Shown here: piece after piece, positions 11,924 to 23,779 of the stretch
Position numbering within the stretch: the stretch's first letter is position 1
Layout: the number at the start of each line of letters is the position of its first letter
Assembly: GCF_036320965.1 (NCBI RefSeq)
Contig: NC_092241.1
Span: forward strand, 29,229,297 to 29,293,296
DNA from: Panulirus ornatus
Lineage: Eukaryota; Arthropoda; Malacostraca; Decapoda; Palinuridae
DNA: 64,000 nucleotides
Direction of reading: 5' to 3'
The notes under the pieces: generated by a model
Database searches by the model: none
What the model was told of the DNA's origin: nothing
The model's input: the letters and a program-made list of their open reading frames with translations, nothing else
Made by a program: the position numbers and the translations under genes

Positions 11924-12046
11924 CATATAAACCTGCAATAGCCAGGATCGAACCTGGGACCCCTGTGCTGCTGCACAGGGGTCCTGGGTTCGATCCTGGC
12001 TGTTGGAGCTTTGTATGTTCTATGAAGGTGCGCGTTCCTATGCACT
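11921..12046. mobile_element. SINE family B, head-to-head palindrome
   Basis: The arms 11921-11968 and 11973-12020 are reverse complements with only a few mismatches and a 4-base centre. Each arm carries the 3' half of a tRNA-like head (box-B-like GGTTCGATCCTGGC) and the start of the SINE body (TTGTATGTTCTATGAAGG). The sequence is the same as the copies at 53326-53690. Each 5' tRNA half is missing at the junction. The RNA or single-stranded DNA would fold into a hairpin. The whole unit lies between two long (TA)n tracts. Confidence 0.75.
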
Positions 12047-12052
12047 TTGTTC

Positions 12053-12053
<1 letters not shown>

Positions 12054-12126
<73 letters not shown>
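12054..12126. repeat. (TA)n microsatellite
   Basis: About 36 TA units, right flank of the SINE palindrome. Confidence 0.98.
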
Positions 12127-12129
<3 letters not shown>

Positions 12130-13289
12130 ACTTTTAAAGGCTATCCTAAAAAAGATGCCTATAATCAATACATAGATAACTCTTGCAGCAATGAATGACG
12201 GTGGATGTTTTGTATTCGTGTGATGTAGTGACCAGTAATGAGAAATTGTTGGCCTTTGATACCTCTCGGTGACCTTCATATCTGCGCATCACATCGCAGG
12301 ATGCGAAAGGTGAGTTGGCCACATCTGCTCAAGGTAATTTTGCAATGAGGAGCATCATTTTGCGTTTCTTCTTGTGTGACATGATATACTTTTGCTATAT
12401 TACCTTTATTCAGTTACCTTTTTTTTCTCTCTCTACGTCTGACCACCGGGTTATATTATATTTCGTGTTATGACACACGTGATAATGAGACGTGCTCACA
12501 AGACGCTGCTGCCTTACCCATATTCAAAATTAAGCATGAAATTGGGGTCAGAGCTTAATCATAAATATCCTCGAGGGACTCACGTCCGCATCTAACCTTG
12601 GCCGGAAAGATACCTGCACGTACTCCTGTACCATCCAACTGTAGTCCAGCAGATGTCAGAAGGCTCACTCGCAAACATCTTAACATAGAAGTTCAACCTT
12701 TAGTCATCCAATTTTAAGGTCCCTTTTAAGGAGTGTCTGCATCTTCGAGGATGCTGTCTAATTAGGAGCAGGGGAATGATGGACTCCTTTAGATCGAGGA
12801 GTTCCTCGACCTAGGTTGTACTACTCTTTTTTTCCCTCCACTGACAATGGTACAGCTTCGCCGAAGGTGACCCTCCACTCGTGGTGTAACCACGTAAAGG
12901 AGAAGTCTCCTACCGTAACTATAGGGTAACGGATATGCACATACGTGAAGCCTCTACTAAGCTATAGTTTGATGAATGTTCCCCAATAACGCATCTACCT
13001 ACCTGTAGTCTAATAGGTATCATCAGATGTACACGAGCATTGTTGAAGATGTCCTCGGGTACACGTATGTGGCTAGCCACAATCATGTGCATCAATCTTT
13101 GTTTAGCAGATATCCGTAGATGTCGGTAAGAACACACGTAGATATCGAACTATGCACTAACAACGTCTGTGTACGCGGATATAAGTATCCCTTTAGTTTC
13201 ATAGATATCCGAAGGTACGCACGCGTGTTAACGTAAATGCGGTGCACAGGCCTGACTGTGCACCGCAAGGCCGTCAACTGGAGGAGTTA
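12127..13289. other. no gene recognised
   Basis: The part from 12880 to 13230 has irregular recurring TACACGTA/GATATCCGTA-like words, perhaps an old minisatellite. Confidence 0.4.
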
Positions 13290-13430
13290 TTGTGGTGGAG
13301 GCAGTGATCACAGTGATGATGACGGTGCTGAATGCTGTGGTGGTTACTGCCACCACTGTGGTGATTATGACAGCGGCGGTGGTGGCTGTTTTGATAATCA
13401 TGAGGTTATGGTGCATATTATCATGTGTGA
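13290..13430. repeat. degenerate GGT/GTG-rich tract
   Basis: Irregular GGTGGT, GATGATGACGGTG and GCGGCGGTGGTGG words leave both plus-strand frames and a minus frame open. Confidence 0.6.
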
Positions 13431-14449
13431 TGCTTATGATGAGTGGTAATGATAGTCATTATGATATGGTCACAGTAGAAGAGATCTTTTGTTATACGGG
13501 ATAGGATCAGACCCGTGGGCAACGTGTAGGATCTGTTGAGGGTGTACACATATGTGCTTTCCCCCTTCACATTCTCTTAGTCACCATACACGCCCACACT
13601 TGATAACTCCACTGGTGTTAAGTCATCATCCTCTATGCACGAACTGACGCTACCTAATGTTGTCTTGCTTCCAGAAGTGAGCGATATCGCTCGAAAATGG
13701 TCCTGGACTGTAGGTGAAGACTTCACAAACCACACATTAGAAACCTTATATTCTATGGCATAGATTATCGTAAGAATGTAAACATAAAACAATGAAATTA
13801 ATCGTGAGTACCGGGAATAAACTGAGCTGTAATTGGTGTTTAATTGATGTGTAATTACGAGGTTAGTTAATAGCTGGGATGATCTAATGACTGAAAGTGA
13901 CGTGATGGTAATCAGACTGGAGAGGTCCTTTTCATGCGGAAGGCCAATGTGAACGGGAATTGTGATAGACTGAGGAAGGAGAACCAAACATGAAGTGGAA
14001 AAAGAAGTACAGGATGCATTTTAACGCTTTGAAGATTACCTTACCATAAAAGACAGCCACTCAGCACCTCAATAAGGTATGGACTGCCTAGTGCTGGACC
14101 CTTTGTGGATATTACCCATATCATCACCCTGTCCCTACAACAGAACGCGGACAGTCTGGGGTTACTCTTTACTGAACCCTGTGTGGAATGACCACGCTTT
14201 TCTAACACCAACCCACAGCAAGGCGCTGGTTCTTCTGAGCAGAATTCTGTGCGGACACCATGTTTCATCCAGCACCCAGCAAGGGATAGTCTGCCTAATT
14301 GGAGGGCCGAAGTGGACTTGTATAGCTTCCCCAACAATTACGCACTGCCCAAGAACCGAGAGTATTTGAGGAATATGAAATGGTTGAATAACTGTGGCAC
14401 AAGACAGTAGTACTAGGCCATGGCAACAATTAAGGAGAAGCAGTGGTAG
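13431..14449. other. no gene recognised
   Basis: Contains a 136-aa minus ORF (13577-13987) and a 191-aa minus ORF (14162-14737). Neither has a recognisable domain. Irregular repeated words (CCCTGTGTGGA/CCCTTTGTGGA) near 14090-14330 hint at an old ~90-bp repeat. Confidence 0.4.
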
Positions 14450-15120
14450 CACAAGGGAGTTGAAGGTGGAGAAAGGCTTGATAAGAAAGAATGACAGTGG
14501 TGTTGGATGAAGAGGTGGTGCTATGAGTACTTTTGAACAGCTGTAAAGAGCGAGGAACCACCTGGATGGGGCAGCGATTGGAGCGGCAAAATATGGAGGG
14601 GCAGTGGAATTAAGGCAAATGCGTTGCAAGAAGTAATGGCATATGCGCACGGTAAAGGGCAGAACAAGAGGAACAAAATATTGACGATCAAGGGAACTTA
14701 AGATAAGGAACAAGGGGAGGGGGAGGGCACAAGACATGAGGGTGGAGAGTTAGCGAGGAGGGGAGTCGGGTGGTGGCGCAAAGCAGGGCAATGGCATAAG
14801 GAGGTGCAAGTGGACCGGTGTGATGGCGCAAGGAAGTGCACCGAGTGGATTTGGGCGTTGGCACAACGCATAGCGTCCAGTAGCGTGGGTACTGGCACAA
14901 GGCGGAGCGGCCCAGTGATGTAAGGCGGTGACTCGAAGGCGGAGCTGCCACTTACGTGGAGAAGTGGCACAAGGAAGGGCGAATGGACTTGAGCGGTGGG
15001 TGGGACGAGGCTGGGCGTCTAGCAGGATTAGGCGGTGGCAAAAGGCGGGAGGACAGTGTGTACAGAGTGTGGCAGTGGCACAAGAGGCGAGTGGAGGCTA
15101 GCAAAGAGGAGTGGAGCAGT
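14450..15120. repeat. decayed purine-rich minisatellite
   Basis: The words GGTGGCACAAGG, GTGGCGCAAAG, TGGCATAAGGAGG and GTGGCACAAGAGG recur at irregular 20-40 bp spacing. The long ORFs in this interval are products of this bias. Confidence 0.6.
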
Positions 15121-15750
15121 AACAATAAAGAAGGGAGAGGCAGTGACGAGAGAGTATAAGAGACGCAGCACGACTAGCATCAAGAGTTTAACCAGAGTGT
15201 CTTATACTTTAAAGTTATAAAAGAATTGCAAAGCCAATCTTGGGCTGAAGACGGGAGTACTATGCTATTAGAGAGGCTGCAGATAGTTAATGAAAAAGAA
15301 AGAAAAAAAAGGATAGAAAATGGACCGAGAATAAAAGGAGAGACCGCCATTAAAGCGATGGGGAATCATTTATATGGAGGATAACTGGTGAGTTGACTCT
15401 AGTCGTCCTGGCGGCGTTAAGATGAACGCCATCAAGTCGGCAGTGGCCGGGTTGTAATGACGCATCAGACGGCCGCTCCAAACCCGCCTGCTTACTGGCT
15501 TCATTTCACTCTTTGTTGGTCGTGATGTTTAGCGCGGCAGTAATGGTCTCCAGCTGATTCATTATAATGATTTCGTTTTCCTTGAGTAATCGGGTCACTT
15601 GCTTATCCACCCTAGACACCAATGTTCATTAATTCATCCGATCTTTTTCGTTGATACTGATGACTTCCTGCGTTAATTCAAGCGTCTGGTAAACTATTTT
15701 TTTCTTTTTCATGTAGGCGAGATTTCAGGTAGATCAACCGCCGGATGTAC
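15121..15750. other. no gene recognised
   Basis: No ORF or motif that I can support. Confidence 0.5.
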
Positions 15751-16160
15751 CAACCTCAGGTAAACAAATGGGCAATTAAACTAGCTATCCGGTAAATTGG
15801 TCGTTAGAAGAATATATTACTGATGGAAAATTAACCATGAAGGTAAGCTAGTCATCAGGGTAACAATTAGAAAGTAAACGAGTCATGAAGTAAACTGTTT
15901 GTGAGGTTAACCACAGGTGGCCAGGTAACTCAATCACCAAGGGAATGGTTCACCGGGTAAAACATTCGTCAGGTAAAGTAATTGACAGGTGAATCGGCTC
16001 TTTAAGTAGTACAAGGGTTTACGAAACCCGTTAACCGATAAAACATCAAGTAAACCGATCATTCATGTAAACAATCGTCACTTCCGTTTATCATAGGTAA
16101 ATCAGTCTGTGGACAAAACAAGTCATCAGGTAACCCTCTTAAGAGGTAAAAAAGAAAAAA
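15751..16160. repeat. decayed ~20-bp minisatellite
   Basis: AGGTAAAC and its variants, often followed by AGTCATC, recur roughly every 16-24 bp (for example near 15758, 15841, 15872, 15892, 15973, 16047, 16096 and 16126). This looks like an eroded tandem array. Confidence 0.6.
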
Positions 16161-16962
16161 AAATTCCTAGATAAACTAATCGTGAAGTGGAGTAAACGAT
16201 GAATAAATCATAATCATACGAAATGCGTAAAGCAATTCTCGCCTAACGCTTGTCATTAGAGGTATAAACCGTTTAGAGATGCGTTCCTCGAGCGTATCAG
16301 CTGAAAGACTTTTCAGATTGAGGTAGACAACCCTGGCGTATGAGATAGAGCCATTCGCTGCTGGAAATGTCAGCTTAATTAAGAAATTGATTTACTGCCT
16401 AATCTTACGCAGGGTTATATATGTTGTGGTTTGATTAGGAAAGTCATAAAGACTTGATCGTAAACGTGTTGAGAATCAAAGCGAAACTGTGTATAAAGGT
16501 ACTAATTTTGTGTCTATGGGTACCACTATCCCTTAGCCTTGTTCTTATTAATCCCTGATTGGCAAAACAAGAAAGAAGTTGCAATAGATCGAGGAAGATG
16601 CTAATTAGTGTGTGTAGTTTATGAATAGTATATCTAATGTGTTGAATTTATGATGACGGTCTCAGAATCGCCACTACTCACTCTGAATAATGACTGACTC
16701 GACGAAACTTTTTCTGTGATTTTCTTACACTGTAGGAAGACTCAGTACGACTGTGTCTTAACCAGAACATGTGTGGTATAAGATGGATTTTCCCTTACCT
16801 TAAGACTTGTATCGCCCTGGTTTACAAAAAGAAATTCTCACTAGTGCTTAGTAATTTCATACCTTATTGTCGCAACAGACCGATGAGCACTTAAATTTCA
16901 AAGGCGTTTTGTATTTGCTTATTGTCGAAATATCAGACCTGATTTTTCATTATCTTCCAACG

Positions 16963-16964
<2 letters not shown>
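16161..16964. other. no gene recognised
   Basis: Unassigned AT-rich sequence. Confidence 0.5.

Positions 16965-17040
<76 letters not shown>
16965..17040. repeat. (GT)n-(GA)n compound microsatellite
   Basis: GT run to about 16993, then GA run to 17040. Confidence 0.97.
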
Positions 17041-17042
<2 letters not shown>

Positions 17043-17460
17043 TATATGATGAAAGAAACCTGAATGCTCTGGCTCTGATTGAAACAAAGCTTAAGGGTAA
17101 AGGGAAAGAATGGTTTGGGAATGTCTTGGGAGTTATGTTTGAGGCTAGTGAGAGGACAAGAGCAAAGAAAGGAGTTGCACTACTCCTGAAGCAGAAGTTG
17201 TGGATGTGTGTGAAAGAATGTTAAGAAAATGATGAGCTCTAGACTAATGTGCGTAAAATTAAAGTGCATAGCGAGAGATGGATGATTAGAAGTACTTATG
17301 CACTTGGCCATGAGAAGCAAGTGGAAGCATTTGAGTGAGTGTGCTGGCGGTTTTGACGCAAGGGACTGGGTATTACTGATGGGTGATTTGAAGCGAAGTT
17401 GAGTAATGTGGCAGTTGAGGATATAATTATTTGGGGGGAGGGGCGTTGGGTATTCAGTTC
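17041..17460 (+). mobile_element. RTE-like LINE, endonuclease-domain fragment
   Basis: The first frame reads LNALALIETKLKGKGKEWFG, NVLGVMF, SERTRAKKGVALLLKQKLW and MCVKEC up to a stop at 17222. After frameshifts it continues with VRKIKVHSERWMIRSTYAL, GHEKQVEAFE and [18 protein letters not shown]. This follows the layout of an APE-type endonuclease/exonuclease/phosphatase domain: the E-T-K-L catalytic glutamate motif, the GVALLL strand, W-M-I-x-S-T/A-Y-A, then the remains of the L-x-GDLNAKLGN motif, whose D-x-N has decayed. It belongs with the RT copy at 51534-53256 by family. It is bounded by simple repeats on both sides. Confidence 0.75.
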
Positions 17461-17488
17461 ACTATCATCCTAAGCACTATGTTGAGGA

Positions 17489-17695
<207 letters not shown>

Positions 17696-17760
17696 TAAAC
17701 GTGAGGAGCAGGTTATCTCTAATGCACATAGAATTGAATACCACAGCATATTTAGTTATT

Positions 17761-18030
17761 AATCTTCTTTCTTATGTTCTCTAATTTTCTCAGTCTTATT
17801 CTACCATTAGGTGGGTGCGCAAACACCAGTTGCCCGTAGTCCATCAATTTACCTGTGTTAGTTGCTCTGTATCACCTGTGACATGTCATCTGCTCTTCAT
17901 CGCTTGCCACCTGTCATTTGCAATTCGTCTCTTATCATTCCCGTAATACCTGTCCCTTCTCCTGTCATTTCCCTCACATCTGTCCCCTCTTCTGTGCCAC
18001 TTGTAATTTGCTTTGCATCTCTCCCACCTC
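17761..18030. repeat. decayed CCTGTCATTTGC-type repeat
   Basis: The words CACCTGTGACATGTCATCTGC, CACCTGTCATTTGC, TACCTGTCCCTTCTCCTGTC and CCACTTGTAATTTGC recur at ~20-30 bp. The tract also supplies the pyrimidine-rich run before the exon candidate at 18048. Confidence 0.5.
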
Positions 18031-18047
18031 TCACGTGCATTATACAG

Positions 18048-18142
18048 GTGACGCTCAGCATGGCCACCGGTCCCAGATGTACACCTACAATGAGATGCAG
18101 CTGGAGTTAGGGGCTTCCATGGGCTCAGCACCGTGGACGTAG
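18048..18142 (+). CDS. candidate terminal coding exon, product unknown
   Basis: A pyrimidine-rich stretch (CTCTCCCACCTCTC) is followed by CATTATACAG, a good acceptor ending at 18047. The exon then reads, after two bases that complete a codon, DAQHGHRSQMYTYNEMQLE and LGASMGSAPWT, and stops with TAG at 18140-18142. The codon use is GC-rich at third positions, unlike the surrounding repeats. No family is recognised. A short hydrophilic C-terminal tail of a larger protein would fit. Upstream exons were not identified. Confidence 0.35.
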
Positions 18143-18480
18143 GAGGTAAACGGACAGGGTGTGGGCCGTGGGCGACCTAAGTGTGGGTGATAGGTAGCTT
18201 GCGTGTGGTTGATGAGTTGCCTGGGTGGTTTCTGACCTGAATCTGGGTCGCAGACGGCCCGGTGGTTGAGAGAATAGTAGGCGATTTGTGTGTGGATGGC
18301 TACTGTGAGCCTGCAGCAGTTGGGTATTGAGTGATCTGGGTAGAGGAAGGTAGTGGGCGGCCTTGAGGATGGTGGGTGGCTCGACTGTCTACCGGTGGGT
18401 AGCGTGTCTATGGGTGATGGGCGGTCACACTGTAAATCTGGGCGGCAAGGCCGTTTGGAGCGTCGTTCAGCTGTGGGGTA
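18143..18480. repeat. decayed GGT-rich minisatellite
   Basis: GTGGGTGAT, GGTGGTTGA, GGGTGGCTC and GGGCGGCC words recur at about 25-35 bp, starting right after the candidate stop codon. Confidence 0.5.
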
Positions 18481-19199
18481 TTGTCGGCATTGATGTAAGT
18501 GTGTAGGTTGTGTGGCTCATTTCTTTCATAAACGGCCCAAGGGCGCGATTACGTACAGCCTGGTCGGTTGGCCAGGATGTGGAAGACATACAGCAGTACC
18601 AGTGAGACTTGACAGAAAATCAAAATGGATAAACTACACATGATAGCAGTAACAACACTGTGACTGAGACCAGTTATAGCATTCACGGTAGCACAATCAC
18701 AAAGACAAGCATTCAATCAGGTACTAAATCTGATAGATAGGGTGATCACTGTAGAAGTGTACCAAGCAGAAACGTATGAAGCAGTGTTAGTGAGATCAGT
18801 GACATTAGTTATTACATCAGGGAAGCCACAGACAGTAACAGTGACCGTAGCACGACTAAGGTGGTTAAAGATAGCCACAGTGAGACTGTTGTATCTATGA
18901 ATGCCACATGCAGCGGCGGAATTTCCATAACAACACATAAAGAACAAGAGAGGCAATATCGCCAGTCATGTCAAAAATGTGAACAAATATCACAAATAGA
19001 GAAGAGACGTCACAAGCATTGAAAAGAACCTTACAAGCAATGAACAGAAGAACTTCACAAACAGTAACAATATTATTACCTTCAGCCACCAACTTCGAGT
19101 TCGGTCGATCAAGGAGCAGTTATAGTGAAGCCATCGCTATCAGTAGCAGTAAGATCATCAGCAGCAGTAAGAACAGGTTCTTCATCACAAGTATTGTTA
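18481..19199. other. no gene; degenerate lead-in to the 24-bp array
   Basis: From about 18590 the words CAGTAACAA, GTGAGACT and ATCACA become frequent, as if the flank were an older, eroded part of the array that follows. Confidence 0.4.
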
Positions 19200-19850
19200 G
19201 GACGATCTCCATCAGTAACATCAGGACCATCACCATCAGCAACATTAGGACCATTACCATCAGTAACAGCAGGACCATTACCATCAGCAACATCAGGACC
19301 ATCACCATCAGCAACATCAGGACCATCACCATCAGTAACATTAGGACCATCACCATCAGTAACATTAGGACCATCACCATCAGCAACATCAGGACCATCA
19401 CCATCAGCAACATCAGGACCATCACCATCAGCAACATCAGGACCATCACCATCAGTAACATTAGGACCATCACCATCAGTAACATTAGGACCATCACCAT
19501 CAGTAACATCAGGACCATCACCATCAGCAACATCAGGACCATCACCATCAGTAACATTAGGACCATCACCATCAGTAACATTAGGACCATCACCATCAGC
19601 AACATCAGGACCATCACCATCAGTAACATTAGGACCATCACCATCAGCAACATTAGGACTATCACCATCAGTAACAGCAGGGCCATCCATCACCATCAGT
19701 AGCAGCTGGATCATCATCATCAGTAACATCAGGACCATCACCATGAGCAACATCAGGGCCATCTCCATCAGTAGCAGCTGGATCATCATCATCAGTAACA
19801 TCAGGAACATTGTCATCCGTCAAACTAGACCATAATCATCAGTAACAGGA
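19200..19850. repeat. 24-bp minisatellite with several open frames
   Basis: About 20 regular copies of a 24-bp unit (GGACCATCACCATCAG then (C/T)AACAT(C/T)A) lie to about 19690. Beyond that a larger block containing AGCAGCTGGATCATCATC is repeated twice. Because 24 is a multiple of 3 and the unit has no stop in most frames, four long ORFs are open: 227 aa (+, 19019-19702), 236 aa (+, 19125-19835), 235 aa (-, 19109-19816) and 188 aa (-, 19120-19686). They read (TISNIRTI)n, (PSPSATSG)n, (DGDGPNVT)n and (VLMLLMVM)n. None has splice or promoter support, so I annotate a repeat, not a gene. Confidence 0.93.
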
Positions 19851-20719
19851 GAATCATCATCATCACATGTAACTGCAGGACCGACCGTCACCTGTAACAT
19901 TACGACCGTTACCTGTAGTGACAACGTCACCATCACCTAGTTATAGGAGCACCATCATCATCACCATCATCATCATTATTCTGATAAAATACCATCGCCA
20001 GCAATAACATTGTCAGCAATAACAGTAGGACCATCACTATCCCGAATACACGGGACAATTGTAGACTTCACGTTGCCAAAAACTCACAGAAAGGTTTAAA
20101 AGAAAACAAGGAGAAAATAAAGACAGCGCGATTAGAATGACTTAACTCTGTCTCTTTGAAGACAGCAAATTGTCTGTGGCCACTTTATGGAGGGTTATGG
20201 CATATTGGAAACGAAAGAAATGATAGCATTGGAAGCATCAAGTTACACACAGGTAAAAAAAAAATATCTTGCCACTTCGTGTGAAACGATTTTGAGAAAT
20301 TTTGAGAAATGCTCATTGGTATGGCCTCACATTGGAAGTCCTGTTTATATGATATTGTGATATATCGATTGCCTTTGATATTTCTTGTCATTTGCCATAA
20401 TAAACGTAGTAATGATTATATGATTCGATGGGAATAACTGTAACGTGCGGTTACCATAATTATTAGGAAATCTGTCTCACATTCACGCTTACCAACCCTA
20501 CTTACACAACACGAGTCGTACTGATCTTTTCAAAATTCTTCGGATCCGTTCGGTAAGATATTTCTTTTACCGTGTGTACGCGCGAAAAGAATTGTGCTGA
20601 TGCTTAGAGGAAAAATATTTCACATGGATGAGGGGAAATATTTCTCTGTAAATAGGGTTATTGAATTGCCTGCTGTTGTTATAAAGAATAGGACAACTAT
20701 AACTTCAAATCTTTAAGTT

Positions 20720-20723
<4 letters not shown>
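19851..20723. other. decaying repeat flank, then no gene
   Basis: ATC/ACC-rich words continue to about 20040. The remainder is unassigned, AT-rich. Confidence 0.5.

Positions 20724-20793
<70 letters not shown>
20724..20793. repeat. (TA)n microsatellite
   Basis: About 35 TA units. Confidence 0.98.
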
Positions 20794-20795
<2 letters not shown>

Positions 20796-20981
20796 ATCCC
20801 TCAGCAATATATCATTACAGGTCAGTAGATTGTCTATAATTTGTTTTCTCTCTGTATCTATGTAACAGCAGAAGCCTCCCCATCATTTACCCCAAGACCA
20901 TTAATAACACCAGGGACTACCCCCAGACAGCCCAGACACCATAGCCTGACACCATAACAAGCACAACCACGGGGCACCTAC

Positions 20982-21201
20982 CTGAGCCTTTACATCAAAC
21001 CTCTCATGATCCGGGTACAGGAACAGGCACCCTCCTGAGCTACGGTAATCAATAGGTACTGGCGGGAATAGAATGCCCATATGGTGGTCCACCTGCCTAT
21101 TAGGACCACCGAGGAGAAGACGGTGGGTTGGGGTGACAGAGAGCATTATCCTCAGTGCCTCCCATACATCATCGAGCCGCTGCTGAAGGATCCTTCTTCT
21201 C
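20982..21201 (-). CDS. candidate internal coding exon, product unknown
   Basis: On the minus strand the reading frame gives RRRILQQRLDDVWEALRIML, SVTPTHRLLLGGPNRQVDHH, MGILFPPVPIDYRSS and GGCLFLYPDHERFDVKAQ. It ends in GCTCAG immediately before GTAGGT, a near-consensus donor. The upstream boundary could be the acceptor CTACCGACCAG just before 21201 (phase: one base completes a codon). The same frame also has an upstream ATG at 21227. The peptide has balanced, protein-like composition and no repeat character, unlike almost every other ORF here. I do not recognise the family. It is phase-compatible with the candidate exon at 24294-24374 on the same strand. Confidence 0.45.
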
Positions 21202-21239
21202 CTGGTCGGTAGATACAACCACAACATAGAATTTATATA

Positions 21240-22132
21240 AGACCACGAGAGGAGGGAAAATACGAGAGGGGTCTCCCCACAGTAGGTCCAGCCATGGGTC
21301 TTTATGTATGTCTCATTTTTCCTACGGAAGGATCATCTCTGTCTCTCTCTGGAGTTTTTTCCTCTCGTGCAAGTTAAATGTCAGAGACGGACGAGATTTT
21401 TTTACCGTTTGTCGACTCCTTTGTAATGTGTAAGTTATCTAGAACAGCGAAATTAAGGATAATTGCAAAGCGAAAGGCAAAACTTAGAAAGAGGTGGGGA
21501 GGATTGGTGAAGAGGGTCGGACTAATGAGAGCTATAGATGGAACGTCCGAGGGAGACGCTAATAAAGATGGCGAGTTCCTTCTTACTTTCCCGGAGCTCA
21601 TTAGGCATGCAGGTAATGTCTGTTTAAGAACCCTATAACTTTACGGCGGCCGTACCCGCTCGCGCGAGCTTGAAAAAAGAACGACGTTCGTATACCGCAG
21701 TCGAGGGAGCACTGGACGTAAATTTCTTTAATGACTTCATGCTGACGTACCTTGAAAAAAAAAAAAAAAGGAAATCAAAAACATGGTATGGAAAGTGAAG
21801 AGTAATACTATTAAAGCAAAAAAAAAAAAAGGTTCATATACATCTAGAAACATAACTATAAAAACTGGAGACATATATGACCCAGATGTATAAACTCGAG
21901 ACCACACACCCGAATATTTTTCAAACGGTAATTGTGAACACCCGTTAGTAGTCAGCTGTCAGTATGAGTTAGTCAGATGGTAGGAGTGCGAGTTTAACAT
22001 GGGGTCCAGCACACCAACGGGCGTGTAACTCCGACCTCCCTGTCATAGACAAATGGCCAGAGAAATGGTGACCCAGTTAGAGCTGCAGATCCTGCTATGA
22101 TAACATGGGACACACACGTTGTGGTCGGATGT
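21240..22132. other. no supported gene; unrecognised ORF
   Basis: An 86-aa plus-strand ORF at 21378-21638 has a basic stretch (KLRIIAKRKAKLRKRWGG) followed by EFLLTFPELIRHA, and a GCAG/GTAATG donor-like site near 21612. No domain is recognised. Poly-A tracts lie near 21754-21769 and 21819-21830. Confidence 0.35.

Positions 22133-22186
<54 letters not shown>
22133..22186. repeat. (GT)n-(GA)n microsatellite
   Basis: Short GT run then about 20 GA units. Confidence 0.97.
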
Positions 22187-22189
<3 letters not shown>

Positions 22190-23712
22190 GGGGACTACTG
22201 ACCAATTCGATCTTGACTGAAGGAACTGAAGAGCTTCCTTCATTTAGATTCATTATATGATAAATCATCGGCTTGGCACAAACTTCTAGTAATTATATGA
22301 ATGCGGTAATTACCCGGCAAACAGTGTATTCCTGTGTTGAATAGCAGTATATGTGAAGAACATCGATTTACACATTTTCTTTTCTTAACTGAATCTCTGG
22401 CCTATTGTTTTTTGTGATCAAGCTCCTCTGCGTTTCGAAATGAGTATCCATGTGAAAGTTATTTTCTGTATAATGAACAGCTTCTGAACTTTCAGTTCTC
22501 CTCATGTAGCTTGTTTTTTGGTCTCTGTTCTCAACATTTGCTCCTCTCTGGAGTCTCTGAAGCCTAGATGTTTGTGTTGGAGGCGGCGGGGGTTAGATTT
22601 AGAGACCAAAATTGTATCACATCATCAAAATGTGGTCTTACCAACAGATAACAGAAGGTTGATATTGCTTACGACGTTTGATCCTAAAACATTTTCGTAG
22701 TGAAGCATAGGAGTCTGTTTACTTTTTTGAGGTCAGTTGTACCGTGTTGATTAGACTTGATAAATCATCAAGATGTTAACACGAATCTCCTTCCATGCTT
22801 AACCATCTGCAAGCGCATTATGAGAGATCATAACCCATCACTGAAACACGACAGACACCATTTCACCCTATCCCAAGGCCCCTCACACCTGCGATGCAAC
22901 AACTATAGAGAAGACGTTGAGTTCTCAGTTGCCTTGCACTCGCTACACAAAGACGTGCACGCAACATCACAGCATTAAAAGACCTGAGGTCCCAACCGGT
23001 GGACGTGGCCAGCTTCCTGAGTGCTCCAGGAACCTCATAAGGATAGAAGGGAGTCCTAGGGCAGGAGATAAGTAAGCTGATATAGAATTGTTCTATTTAG
23101 ATACGTTTGCGGTAGTTTTTGTTTACCATTTCTCTGTCTTGGATGACAGTTTGTCTTCATTTTAGATAGCTCTCCAATATCTCCTGTGTATTACCCCGTG
23201 TCCTGTGGTTGTATTTCAACAAAATTTTATCAGCTTTATTTGCTGTTTCGAATCTTGATTCCTGAATACGCATTATAGAAAGCAGTACTTCAGGGAGTGA
23301 GGCTTGTGGCATGACGCTCTGTTACGCTTCTGAATTCTGACTTTATCTTCTAGTTAGCGGTGGTCGTTTTCTGTTGTTCAGTCTGTGTGTTTTCGCCCTG
23401 CCTGGCCCTTCTTGTAGTGTAGGCACTTCACAGTATTTTGCCTGGGGTTCCTTTACTCTCGAGAATAAACTATTCACTATTCATCACTGGATCTTCATGT
23501 TTACAAAGGTTCCGTGTGACGTAATAGTGTCTCAGTAATAACCTTATCAGCAGCATTTCCGATGTCAGAATAGATAACTTCAGATGCTGTTTTTGGATTG
23601 ATGTTGTCCCTTAAGATCAGTGAAGTTGCTTAAATTGAACATTTTGCCATAAAAACCATGACTTTTTTTTGTTTGTTTTGAGAAAAGTTTTAAGTTGCTA
23701 AGTAAACGTTGT

Positions 23713-23713
<1 letters not shown>
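22187..23713. other. no gene recognised
   Basis: AT-rich unassigned sequence. The 23060-23640 part has the feel of old interspersed-repeat sequence, but I cannot place it in a family. Confidence 0.4.

Positions 23714-23771
<58 letters not shown>
23714..23771. repeat. (GA)n microsatellite
   Basis: About 29 perfect GA units. Confidence 0.98.

Positions 23772-23779
<8 letters not shown>

Noticed and set aside
11677..12279. 200-aa minus-strand ORF
   Set aside because: Made almost entirely of (TA)n translation (IYIY) and SINE sequence.
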